From the NCBI RefSeq assembly GCF_036785885.1, contig NC_092320.1:24863557-24927556 (forward strand): 64,000 nucleotides of DNA, read 5' to 3'. The position numbers and the translations under genes were made by a program. Below are positions 1-10,475 of the stretch, piece after piece. Origin of the DNA: Coffea arabica. Its lineage: Eukaryota > Streptophyta > Magnoliopsida > Gentianales > Rubiaceae. The notes below the pieces were generated by a model. It had not been told where the DNA came from. It worked only from the letters and a program-made list of their open reading frames with translations, and ran no database searches. How positions within the stretch are numbered: the stretch's first letter is position 1; each line of letters starts with the position of its first letter.

Positions 1-1462
1 ATATCCTAGAACAATCCATTAATCTCCTACATTTTCCTTTAATCCAATTAGCTCAAGAATTTAGCTAATAATTATCAAATCAAATTAATCCTCAAAATTA
101 GCTAAAAATTGCTAAATTCACCAAATAATTACAAATCCATGAGTTAAACATCACCAATAATTATCAATAAACTCAATAAACATAATAAAAAGCAGCAAAC
201 TTTACAAAATGAAAAAAATTCAAAATTTCCCAAAAATAGAAAAAAAGAAAATTGGCAAAATTCAAATGACAACATTTGGTGAAGATTTGTTACCTCAAAC
301 TTATTGGTAGATGATTAATGATGCAAATGGTGAAGAAACCCCCAAAAATTTCACTCCAATTAGGCCTCAAATGAAGAGTTCAAAAATTTGAAACCCTTGT
401 TCTTTTCAAGCTCAAATCCGAATTAAAACTTGTTTTTGAAGGAATTTAAGCTATGAAATCAACTCACAAGGGAAAGGGGAGTGTTTTGGTGTATTTAGTT
501 TGGAGATTGGATGGTGAAAAGATGGATTTTAGAAGTGGTGTGTGTTTAAGATGTGAGTGTGTATGTGAATTGAAAAAGAAAGAAGGAGAAAGTTAGGGAA
601 TCCGTGCGCGGATTCCCCTTATTTCGCAACACTGGCCAAAATCCGACCAGTTTCTGGTCGGATATCTGGCCGGATTCTGGCCAAGCAATTTTTTTTTTTT
701 TTTAAAAAAACATAATGCATATCTGGCCAAATATGAGGCAGTAGCTTCAAAAAATTATTGTTTCCTTCCCCTGTTAATCCGGCCAAGTATCCAGCCAGTT
801 TATGGTCGGATTTGAGGCCGAATTTGCTGTAGAAATTTTTTATTTCTGCAGTTTTTCCTTCCGTTTTCCATTCAACCAAGTTTTTAACTCACCCTATTTT
901 CCACTTGTTTCATTTTCTTCAAGAAAACTTACGCTTTAAAGGTGAAACATGCTCTTTTTCAACCAATTGCCTTTCGAAACATGAAACCATGCATTAATAT
1001 AACCTTAGTATAAAGCACTTTAAATGCATGAATTGGATGAAATGAACAAGAAAACTCCCTTTTTGCTTCCTTATAAGCTCTTTTGCACTTGAAACAATTT
1101 GCATAAACCATTGCCATTACCACCTATAAAACACACAAAAACACTAATTAAACAATTTAAACTTACTAAAAATAAGAAATCGTTGGGTTGCCTCCCAACT
1201 AGTGCTTCTTTATAGTTATTAGCTTGACTATATCACCTCCTTGTTCAAGGAGGCTTAGTTAAAGAATAATCCACCATTTTAGGACGTGGTGGATCATTAA
1301 AAGGTGACTTTATAGCAAAAGTCACATGTTCTAATGATGTGAGAAATGGAAGTGACTTATCTATTCCAAGTGTTTCATAGATATTACCTTGAATATGCAC
1401 CACTTGAGAACTCACCAAAGGAACATCTACATAACTTTCTTGGGCTATAATACCTTTAAAAC

Positions 1463-2401
1463 CTATACAATCAGCACATTCGTTAAGAGGGTGAAAAATG
1501 AGTCGTTAAGACTCACCTCTTGAGGTTCAATGGTAGCTCCAAAGGTACTATCTTGTGAAATGGACATTTCCTCATTGAAACACAAATTGGATTCATCATT
1601 TTGATCAAAATATAATCTATTGTCACATACAACATTCCCACCATTCATGCTAGAATCATTTAGCAAATTATTAGAAAAAATAACTTCACACAATGCATTC
1701 AATTGCTCATTTATTCTACCAAAGTAAGAAGCTAATTCATCTATTCTTTCATCAATTCTATCAAAACGGTCGGAAGTTGCATTTGCTAGCTTTTCTATGG
1801 CTAAATCAAATTGATTAGAAGAATTTTCTACAGCTAGCTCCCAAGATGCATTAGAATAATTAGCTAATGGTTCACTTTCTAATTCCCAAGGTAGAGGTGC
1901 ATTAGCTAACTTCTCTATTGCTAACTCTCGAGATGGTTTTGATTCATATTGGACACTTTCAGGTTGGTAATCATAAAAATATGAATAATCACTATAAGTA
2001 CATTGATTATCCTAACCATAAGTAGGAGAATTGCTCCAATTCGCACTATATCGATCACAACAGGGATTGTAATGCTCTAATTCATCATAATAATTCACAT
2101 TTTGTGATTGCATACATATATTAGTAGCATGATAACTTCCACACAAGTCACAAATCACATGATAAGAATTAAAAGCATTGACATTTCTCCCTTGCTTAAT
2201 TTCATGCATAATTGTGTCCATTTGAACTTGTAACATCATAACATCAAATTTAGTCTTTAGGCACCTTAAACCATCTTCAAAAGACATACATTTGGTAAAT
2301 TCTTGGTTACCTCTATTGAAGGAGCTTTGCACTTGGTAACCATCCATTGCCAAACTTCCATTTTTCAAGCATTGTCCTCCAAATTGACCTACCCTCCTCA
2401 T
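1463..2401 (-). pseudogene. gag C-terminal remnant of Athila-like element
   Basis: Two minus-strand open stretches (2401-2012 and 2011-1463) lie head to tail and are separated by a stop near 2010. The first starts at ATG 2401, only about 170 bp from the PBS, and holds a zinc-knuckle-like CDLCGSYHATNIC (C-x2-C-x3-H-x4-C spacing as in Athila-type Gag). It is followed by an Asn/Tyr-rich stretch ending near SANWSNSPTYG, which resembles the segment after the knuckle in such Gags. The second stretch has repeated Glu/Leu/Ala-Asn heptad-like motifs (IEKLANA). The N-terminal capsid part expected of a full Gag is missing, so this is a truncated and probably non-functional Gag. The reading of the knuckle is direct; the family is inferred. 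Confidence 0.6.
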
Positions 2402-2568
2402 TACCTAAAATTGCTTTTAAACAATTTAAGAGCAAAATTAGTAAGAAAAATAGGTGATAAAATACATACACTCATAAAACACTAAAATAACAAAAAATAT
2501 CATTCACACTATAACTAATAAAATGTCTAAATTAATAAAGTTATTCTTTACACTGATATTGCCAAATC

Positions 2569-2587
2569 TTCCCCGGCAGCGGCGCCA
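2569..2587 (-). other. Primer-binding site (tRNA-Asp type)
   Basis: On the minus strand this reads TGGCGCCGCTGCCGGGGAA. That matches the PBS of Athila-type elements, which is complementary to the 3' end of tRNA-Asp. It lies 6 bp inside the LTR end at 2594, which fixes the minus-strand orientation of the element. Confidence 0.8.
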
Positions 2588-2593
2588 AAAACT

Positions 2594-4329
2594 TGACGGG
2601 CTTTTTATATACGTACAAGTTAAAAACAAAATCCGATTTACACCCGTTCACTGAAAGTATACAGGTCAACTAGTAGTTTAGGGTATATATCGGGTCGATC
2701 CCATAGGGAAGAGTGAACAATTACTGGTATTACTAAAGCTTCTCTATTATTTAGACTATCAATGAATTATAACAAATTTAACCTACTGAAATTATACAAA
2801 ATAACAAATAAAAGATCCTTAGGTTGTGGTATCCCTAAGTACTCATGCAAGTGCTATATTTGGATCATTGAGTACTATATCTAGGCTAGTTATGGTGTAA
2901 TTTCCTTATGCATTTGAATCCTACTTTTGTAGTGAATCAATTATACTTATAACTAATCCATACCTATTCTCATGGTTATGAAATTAGCTACAAGTTCATT
3001 TCTTCAGTGAAATTACATGAAATGAATCACTAAACACCACATAGGTGCACCTCTACTTTCGTGAGTGTACTCCCTATGTTTGTGCTTCTTGAATTAGTGT
3101 TAAATCTCAATTTTCATTGCAGAAACAACACCTTAGATAATCACAATCAATGGTACCAGATTAATCATGATTTAAAGAGTTAAAGTGCTAAATAACTTGC
3201 TCAAATCATAGCAATCAAATAACCAAATAATAAACACTAACAATTATAGAAAGTTCAACCAAACCCAAGGCATAAACTTTAGAGACACATATTGAACACA
3301 AAATCCAGAACTTGCATATCAACTAAACTTAGAATCCAATACAAAAGATAAAGAGTTGGAAAAGAGATAACCCTTGTCACATGAGCTTCAACTCCTCTTT
3401 CTTCATCTCCATTTTCATCCTAATCTAGCTAATATACAAGAAAGATGAACTAACTAGTTAAAACTATCATACACTAAGGAAATGGAAAAACTACATTTCT
3501 GCACTCTTCTAGCTTCTCCCGTATGATCTCCCTCTTCTCCCTTCAATCTTGCAAGCTTTTGCTATATAAAGGTGAAAGTTAGTCAAGAAGTGAGGTTTAC
3601 ACCTCCCTTTTACACTTGGGAATGTTTTTCACATGTCTAGCATCACATGTGATTTAATGGAGGTGAAATTGAGTTTTCTGCTTAAAGAGCAGACTTCTCT
3701 AACCATAATCCGGCCACCAATCCGGCCAAGTTTCGGCTGGATTGCTACAGTGACGTTTTGTGCAATTTCTGTTCAATTTCCAGCTCTACTCTGATTTTGT
3801 CTCAACTTCAACTGAACTTTTCTTGATGATAAAAGCTGATTTAGCTCTTGACGAAAACATAAAACTTGTATCCCTTTGAGTTAGCTTTCCAATGCATCAA
3901 GAATCACCTCATTTGGATTTGTATAGGCTGAGAAATGACCAAAATACCCTTGACTGCTCACTGCCCTGTTTCAGTTTCGACCAATAGAAATTAGCTACTA
4001 TAATTCGGCTTTATGACCTAGAAAACCTTCAAACTTGAATCAGATGTCTTCACCAAAGTTGCAGATCTATCTCTTATCTTCAAATTAGTTTAAGAATCAT
4101 CTCAATCCGATCATTGTAGCTCAAGTTATAGCTGAAATACAAAAATATGTCAAAACTGTCAAAATGCATAAAATCCAAGTAAAAAGTGATAAAAATCTCA
4201 TTTAATCACTTAAAAGCATTTTTCACCAATTATAGCCAAAATGATTCATTTTCTTCCAATAATATAACTAAAGTGACTAAAAATAATATAAAATGTCATA
4301 CAATTATTACGTAAATTAGTCACTTATCA
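2594..4329 (-). repeat. 5' LTR of the Athila-like element
   Basis: This 1,736-bp segment is bounded by TG...CA: on the minus strand it begins TGATAAGTGACTAA at 4329 and ends CCCGTCA at 2594, next to the PBS. On its outer side it abuts copia coding sequence at 4330, in the middle of the GAG-pre-integrase domain. If the usual 5-bp target duplication is present, it would be GCTAT (4330-4334), repeated beyond the left edge of the window. The LTR has no ORF of interest. It contains TCCGGCCA motifs (3709-3730) like those in the internal 3' region. Confidence 0.75.
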
Positions 4330-5797
4330 GCTATGAAAATTTAAATGGCCATACCTCTTATGCCACAACCATGAATCTTCATTGACATTTACTTTCAAGG
4401 CTTGATTTCCACTATAATTGAATTTGATTGGAAAGCTTCGATTTGCTTGCATTTGGATTTTCATCACAAGCTGTCTACCATCCTTTTTGTCATAGATGTA
4501 GCACTCATAATTATTAAAGTTAAGTGCATATTTATGCTCAAGAAGCTATCCAAGACTCACTAAATTTTGGTCTAAATCAGGAACAAATAAAACATCACGA
4601 ATGAACTTCATACCTTGCTTGGTTTGGACACCAATTGTTCCCAATCCTTGTGCTTGAGCTATGACTCCATTTTCCATCTTCACTTCAGTCTTTATAGATT
4701 CATCCAAATCAATAAAAATAGATCTATCTCTTGTCATATGATTGCTATAACCGCTATCAAGGTACCACATATTGTTCTTGACTTCAGTGGCTATGTGGCA
4801 AGCATAGAATAAGTTTCCTTCTCCTTGCTTGTCTTCTGAAAATTGTGCTTGGTGATTGGTCTTGAATCTGCAATCCTTCTCAATATGGCCAAATCTCTTG
4901 CAATAGTAGCACTTTGGCTTGTCTTTGTGCCAACAGTCTTTCTCAAGGTGATTGGTCTTGCCACAATAACAGCAAGGTTGTGAATTTTCACCATTAAGGC
5001 CTCTTTGAAGGTTGTTTCTTCCTCTTCCTCTTGAATTTTTGCCTCTGCCTCTTCCGCGGCCATATCTACTGCCTCTTTGTGAGTCTCCACCTCTTTGGTA
5101 GCTGCAAGATGGCTCTAGTTCATTGGTTTTGGGGGTGAAATTCAGCTTCGATTGGAAGGTGCTTTCAACAGATTTTTCAGCATGTCTAGCCAATCTTCTT
5201 TCATGAGCTTTCAAGGATCTCATCAACTCTTGAACACTCATTGAAGAAATATCTTTTGTCTCCTTAATTATGGATACCATTGGATCAAATTTTGGAGGCA
5301 AACTAACAAGAATTTTTTCAACAATTCTGCTATCACTAATTTCTTCACCAAAGGTTTTCATTTCATTTATAATTGTGGTGATTTTTGTGTAGTAATTTTG
5401 AATACTTTCATCATTACTCATCTTCAAATTTTCAAGTTCTCTTCTAAGAGTTTGAAGAGTAACATTCTTTACCTCAAGATTTCCTTGAAACTCCTTTTGT
5501 AGAATCTCCCAAGCTTCCTTGGCATGATCAGCTCCCATAATTCTTGAAAAAATATATGGACTCACACCTTGCTAGATGTGTGAAAGAGCCTTTGCATCCT
5601 TCTTCATATGTTCTTTATGTGCCTTTAATTCTTGATTGGTGAGACCTTTTCTCACTTTCTGGTTCTCTATAGCCATTCTCTACATATTCCCACAAATCTT
5701 GTGATCTAAAAATTGTTCTCATTTTTACGACCCAATTATCATAGTGCTCACCGGAGAATATGGGAATTGGAAGACCATCACTAGTATGATTGGCCAT
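4330..5797 (-). pseudogene. Ty1/copia gag-protease pseudogene, split by the Athila-like element
   Basis: Ty1/copia polyprotein N-terminus, minus strand. ATG at 5797 begins a Gag with a typical N-terminal FSGEHYDNW motif, then a UBN2-type Gag domain, and two CCHC knuckles ([14 protein letters not shown] and [14 protein letters not shown], about 4990-4870). A protease start follows with LDSGYSNHM, where Cys is usual at the Tyr position. The segment from 4545 to 4330 is still readable and ends in the GAG-pre-integrase motif LWHKRYGHLN, where the Athila-like LTR begins. Breaks seen: a frameshift near 5655, an in-frame TAG near 5589 and another TAG near 4545. Integrase and RT are outside the window, presumably beyond the inserted element. 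In the genome this codes for virus-like-particle protein; here it is dead. Confidence 0.85.
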
Positions 5798-5862
5798 CTT
5801 GTAGTTGGAAATCTCTCAAATTTTTCTAGTTTTGGGGTATGAACTAAGGCAATGAAACCTTA

Positions 5863-5874
5863 GCTCTGATACCA
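5863..5874 (-). other. Primer-binding site (initiator tRNA-Met type)
   Basis: The minus strand reads TGGTATCAGAGC, the classic PBS of plant Ty1/copia elements, complementary to the 3' end of initiator tRNA-Met. It lies 3 bp from the LTR boundary at 5878 and about 65 bp upstream of the gag ATG. Confidence 0.9.
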
Positions 5875-5877
5875 ATT

Positions 5878-6153
5878 TGTTGGATATTAGGCCAAGAATT
5901 GAGAAGAAAAATTGGAGACAGGAGTAGCTTCAATTGTTTCTTCCTTTTATTTCTTTCACTCTCACTTATAATGGTTTGGAGCTTACAAGGTCTATTTATA
6001 CTTGTAAATGATCTTTCTAGATACATAGGGAAGTGTTCCAACCACCCCAAAAACTCTCTTAATTTCCATCATTCTAGAGAGCATTCCAATTATCTAGAGA
6101 GCATTCCAACTACCTCATTAATCAAGCTAATTGATTCAGCACATTATTCAACA
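5878..6153 (-). repeat. Probable 5' LTR of the Ty1/copia element
   Basis: On the plus strand the segment begins TGTTGGATATTAGG next to the PBS and ends CATTATTCAACA, giving TGTTG...CAACA ends and a length of about 276 bp. A minus-strand TATAAATAG at about 5993-6001 is a plausible core promoter. The inner end is firm. The outer end is chosen only from the inverted terminal bases, because the other LTR is not in the window. Confidence 0.6.
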
Positions 6154-6320
6154 TTCCCTATCTTGAAATATTCTTTGTATGCTCATTCTGTTTCATTTTG
6201 TTATCTTCTAATCTAGCTCCACGGCCCAGATTTGTTCAGCATGTTACATAAAAAGTGTTTTCCTGTGTAGTTTACATTCTTACACTTGATTCATTTGTTC
6301 TTGTTTTAATTTTTTTTTTT

Positions 6321-7197
6321 GAAAAATATTTCAAAACGTTTTTCATATTTTGTAAAATAATTTTTTAGTCCGTTACTTTTAAAAGTATAATTTTATATCA
6401 TTTACAAATTCACATTGGTCAAATTTGATCCCTACCTAAATTTCTGACTAGTTTTTGTTCGAAATCCACCATGTGTTTTGCATGCGATATTTTTTAGCAG
6501 TAAAATTACTAAATCAAATTTCACATAATCCAATCTATAGTCCCTCATATTTCATAAAATAAATTTTTTCATCCCTCACATTTCACAAAATGAATTTTTT
6601 TATTCCTCATTAATCATGTGTATGAATAGCTTTTGTTTTAAACTCATGTATATGTCTATTTGATTTCGTCTAAACAATATAAGTAACATGTAATGTATCT
6701 TTATTTGATTTCACCTGAAGGTGAAATCAAATAGAGATACATTACATGCTATTTTGTACTATTCAGATGAAAGCAAATAGATTAGCATATAATATATCTC
6801 TATTTGATTTCACTTTACATGGTATTCATGCTGTTCAAGTGAAATCAAATATACATATACATCGATTTTCAAAAACAAGGAAAAAACTATTCGTACACAT
6901 GATCAATGAGGAATGAAAAAAGTCATTTTATGAAATATGAGAGACAAAAAAAAATTATTTTGTGAAATATGACGGACTATGAATCGAATTATGTGAAATG
7001 TGATTTAAAAATTTTGCTCCTAAAAAATGATCACGTACAAGGCACGTAGTGAATTCCGAGCAAACATTTGTCAGAAACTTATGTAGAGACCAAATTTGAC
7101 CAATGTGAATTTGTAAGTGACGTAAAACTACACTTTTAAATGCAAGGAATAAAAAAATTATTTTACAAAATGTAAGAAACATTTTGAAAGATTTTTC
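6321..7197. mobile_element. Foldback/MITE element with arms over 300 bp
   Basis: The left arm (6321 to about 6660) reappears inverted at about 6860-7197. For example, the left outer end GAAAAATATTTCAAAACG mirrors the right outer end (minus strand GAAAAATCTTTCAAAATG). Internal matches include the paired segments around CACATTGGTCAAATTTG / CAAATTTGACCAATGTG. The core (6660-6860) repeats short ATTTGATTTC motifs in both orientations. No transposase is present. Long arms suggest a Mutator-type or foldback element. Both flanks are T-rich, so no target duplication can be called. Confidence 0.7.
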
Positions 7198-7984
7198 CAT
7201 TTTTTTAATATATTGTTGGTCTAGATATTATCAACATGTTGCGTTTGCTTGTGCGCTTGAAAACCTTTGAAGAGTGAGGCATACACCCCTTTTTGTCCCT
7301 CTACATTTTCCTTTTACTTTTCGTGGTACATCAGACGACTAAACAAGTCTATCATCTCAACCTTGACATAGACAAGGCTTAAGTAGACTAAGCTCCCCTA
7401 GAAAAATGGTTAGGTACACTTTGCTCACTTGATATGATTTTATCAATACTTCACCCCTAAAACTAATGATCAAGTATCCTAGTCCTTTATTGAGTAAGAT
7501 CATCACTAATCATCCATTCCTTGTATATTCTCTTCCTTTCTTTGGTCTATTTTCTTCTCCATATGGACATGGCAGTATGGCACTACCTTTTTTTTTCCTT
7601 ATGCTAGCATTATTTGTATAAATATTTTTTCTCCTATTTTTACTTAATTATATATTTTAGTTTGTCATTTTGATTTTGAAGAATTGATTAATCAATTGTA
7701 GTTGAATAGTTTAATTTATGTGATTAATTGCTTTCAATTCAAAGTTTTGCACTTTGACTATGTAAATATTATGTTCCAAACAAAAGAAAGATTGACAGAA
7801 TATGAACTCAGACAAAGGTTTGATTTAATTTCTTTTCAAGTCTTTGAAGCATGAGTGAATGAAATTAGCATCAATAAAAAGAAATCGATCAACATATCCA
7901 ATTAAGAGAATTTGTTCTTCTGATATGAGTATATATGTTGGGTAATACTTTGCGAATTCAAGTTATTATATAATTTTTCTTCTA
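7198..7984. other. AT-rich intergenic DNA, nothing recognised
   Basis: No coding region, element end or RNA gene was recognised between the foldback element and the SINE-like sequence. Confidence 0.4.
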
Positions 7985-8098
7985 ACAGAGGAAGGGTAGG
8001 ATTTAAAAAACCAAAAGGGAGAATGGAAATTAGAACCTAGAGCCTTTAAATCTTGTAACTCTAATGTTAACCATTAGATCAAGGCCTTCTTGACTATT
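7985..8098 (-). mobile_element. tRNA-derived SINE-like sequence
   Basis: On the minus strand an A-box-like TGATCTAATGGTTA is followed about 40 bp later by a B-box-like GGTTCTAATTTCC, which is the spacing of an internal Pol III promoter. No clear poly-A tail or target duplication was found, so this may be an old, partial copy. Confidence 0.4.
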
Positions 8099-8288
8099 AT
8101 TATGTAATTATCATATCACACAATGAATCATGAAAACTACAAATCAAAGGTAGGAGTTTATAGTCATTTGAGGAAGGGCTAATCCTTTTGAATTATCCAG
8201 AAGTAGTGTTTTACAAAAGAGGGACATGAATAAAAACTAATAACACCGTGGGTATGGCATCCGATCGCAGCAACGCTGCTCCCTTAAT

Positions 8289-9838
8289 CTTCTTATCTTA
8301 TCTTATCAACCTATATAGTAAAAGCGCGAATGGGTTCGGTGGTTGCTGTGCTAACGTGGATGTATTTTATTGGCTGGAGTTTGGTCGTCAATCACGTGGG
8401 CCTCGCGTACCTTCGTTCGCTGGGAGGAGAAGTATAATTCTTTCTTGCTTTTGTCCGCTTTTGTCCGAGAAGTAGAATTGGTGCTTTTGTCCGAGAGAAG
8501 GAAATGAGCACCACCTGACCAGCTGACTAAGCTTATGGCGGTTGGTGATGGTTTGATTGATGACAAGTGTTGGGTGATGGGCTCAATGTGGGTTTGCATG
8601 CTTTTACGATTGTACCCTTTTTAAAAAAACAAATGCAGCGTTTTCTGTTTCTGAGCTTCTTGCTTCCCTTTGTCCTTTGTTGAGAAGAACTTTCGCCTCT
8701 GCTCAAGAGAGATAGCAAAAACGGCCTTTTTTACTCCTCTTTGATTGAGAGCACTGAAAACTCTTTCTCTCTCCGTTTGCCCGAGAGGAGAACGCTCTCT
8801 GCCTTCTCTTCCCGAGGACAGACCCAAGGCTCTTTCCTTTGATTGAAAGGACTGAAGCCTCTTTGTTCCTCCGATGTTTGCAGAGGTTTCTATGCTACTG
8901 GTGCCGTCTTTCCCCGAGGCATCATCATGGTCCGCGATAAGTGTGCCTCATGCTGATTGTTCTTTTCTTGCCCTTCATCTGTTTGCTTGTATGTGCTGCG
9001 TTATTAGCTCGTTTCTTTCCATTTCCTTATTTTCTTTGTCGGAGCTGCTGTCTTACTGGCTTCTTGTGTCAAACTTACTTCCCTTGTTATTGTTAGATTT
9101 TGCCTCCTGGTGAGTTTGTTGTCTTCATTGTCGTGTTTATTTGATTTTCTCCCCTAAATTTTATGCCCTGGTCTGCTGTTGGTGTTGCATTTTCTGCTTG
9201 CTTTGCTTTGCAGCTCATTTTGCTGCTCCTGATGCTTTGCTTAACTTTGATTTCCTGCCCACGTTTTTTTACATGCGCCTTTCGTTTCCCTCCTGTCAAT
9301 GGTGCTCACGCCTCTTTTTTTTTTTGTAGCTTCTGTTCTGCCGTGCTTAGCTCGTTCAGGTTACCTTTCCCCACCTTCTGTTTTATGCTTTCTACCCATT
9401 TCTCATTAATTCTCTCATACCTTTTTCCCTTTTGAGCTCTGCTGCGTATTATAGCGCATTTACCCTTTGTCCTTGTATCTTCTTAATCTTTTTCCACCCC
9501 TCGTTGTTTTGTCTGCTGCAGGAACAGGTTTTGCCCTCTTTTCTGCTGTTCTACTGTTCGCTGAACAAGGCTTGTTGTGTCTATCTAAGGTTAAGGTGAC
9601 ATTCCTTGTTCTCTCTCCTACATATGTTCAGCTTTTTTTCCTTGCCTATTAGCTTGCTTCTGCCCACTAACTATTTGCTCCATGCCTTCTGCTACGTCAA
9701 TTTTTAAGTATTACAGATATTTTGTCAACCATTTGCCTTCTTTATTCTTATCCGCTTGGTTTCATGTAACTGCCTAAGAACTTTGCTTTCCCTTTTGTTT
9801 GCTCTGATTCCCCCCACCCCCCGATAAGAGACGTTTGT
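8289..9838 (+). other. Helitron 5' leader, T-rich, no gene recognised
   Basis: T/C-rich sequence between the Helitron 5' end and the tandem repeats. Open frames here encode only low-complexity Leu/Phe/Ser/Cys strings, as T-rich DNA does by chance. It may hold the promoter and untranslated exons of the Helitron gene, but no single motif is convincing. Confidence 0.4.
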
Positions 9839-10475
9839 CACGTGCCTTTGTTATATCATTTCTTTATGTTAGCCTTTCTTGCTCCAACTTTAGCCTCCTT
9901 TGTGCTTATTTCGTCGGCTATATGGTAGTACATTACACTAATACTTTAGCCTTTCTTTCAACTTCTAAGGTATGTAGTAATCAGATCGAAGCAATGCTCA
10001 GTTCAGTGGTGCTGTATAAGGACTTTGCTTTAGCTTTAATTTCCTCTGTCTTTTTTCTCCTTTGATAGTAGGTATTTAATGCATACCTTTGTTATGGTAT
10101 TTTTTTATGTTAGCCTCTTTTCTCCTGAACTTTGGCCCCTGTTGTGCTTATTTTGTCGGCCCTATAATAGTGCATTAAAGGTGTGTGTTAGCCTTTCTTT
10201 CACCTACTAAAGTATGTAGTAATCAAATGGATTGAATGCTCAGCTAAGTGGTGCTGTATACAAACTTTTCTTTAGCTTTTCTTTCTTCTGTTTTCCCCCC
10301 CCCCTTGGATGACAGCCATTTAGCATGTGCCTTTGTTGTGCCATTCCTTTATGCTAGACTGTTTACTTGAGCTTAGTCCTCCTTTGTGCTTATTTTCGCA
10401 GTACTATAGTAGTGCATTAGGGGTGTGTGTTAGCTTTTCTTTCAACTACTAAGGTATGTAGTAATCAGATGGATA
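9839..10475 (+). repeat. About 240-bp imperfect tandem repeat, 2.6 copies, before the Rep start
   Basis: Three successive segments (about 9840-10078, 10079-10320, 10321-10475) share the same order of phrases: a CCTTTGTTRT start, TTTATGYTAG, TTTGTGCTTATTT, a TAGTRCATTA stretch, and AAGGTATGTAGTAATCAGAT. The third copy is truncated and runs into the first recognisable Helitron codons at 10469. Copies differ by substitutions and small indels, so the duplication is old. Confidence 0.75.

Larger units (their letters stand above)
1..2593 (-). mobile_element. Athila-like Ty3/gypsy derivative, internal region (pol-less, LARD-like)
   Basis: This is the internal part of a minus-strand LTR element whose 5' LTR lies at 2594-4329. 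Reading on the minus strand, the PBS is followed by a short gag remnant (about 2401-1463), then directly by a motif that usually sits after pol in Athila-type elements (the minus-strand phrase TTGGGAGGCAACCC near 1185-1198), then about 1.2 kb of AT-rich 3' region. No protease, RT, RNase H or integrase is seen in any frame, so pol has been lost and the element is non-autonomous. The element runs off the left edge, so its 3' LTR is not visible. Short repeats built on TCCGGCCA/GGTCGGAT occur at 600-830. The class assignment is inferred from the PBS and gag motifs. Confidence 0.7.

Noticed and set aside
8351..9652. Cluster of short open frames rich in Cys, Leu and Phe
   Set aside because: T-rich Helitron leader; no motif, no consistent splice structure.
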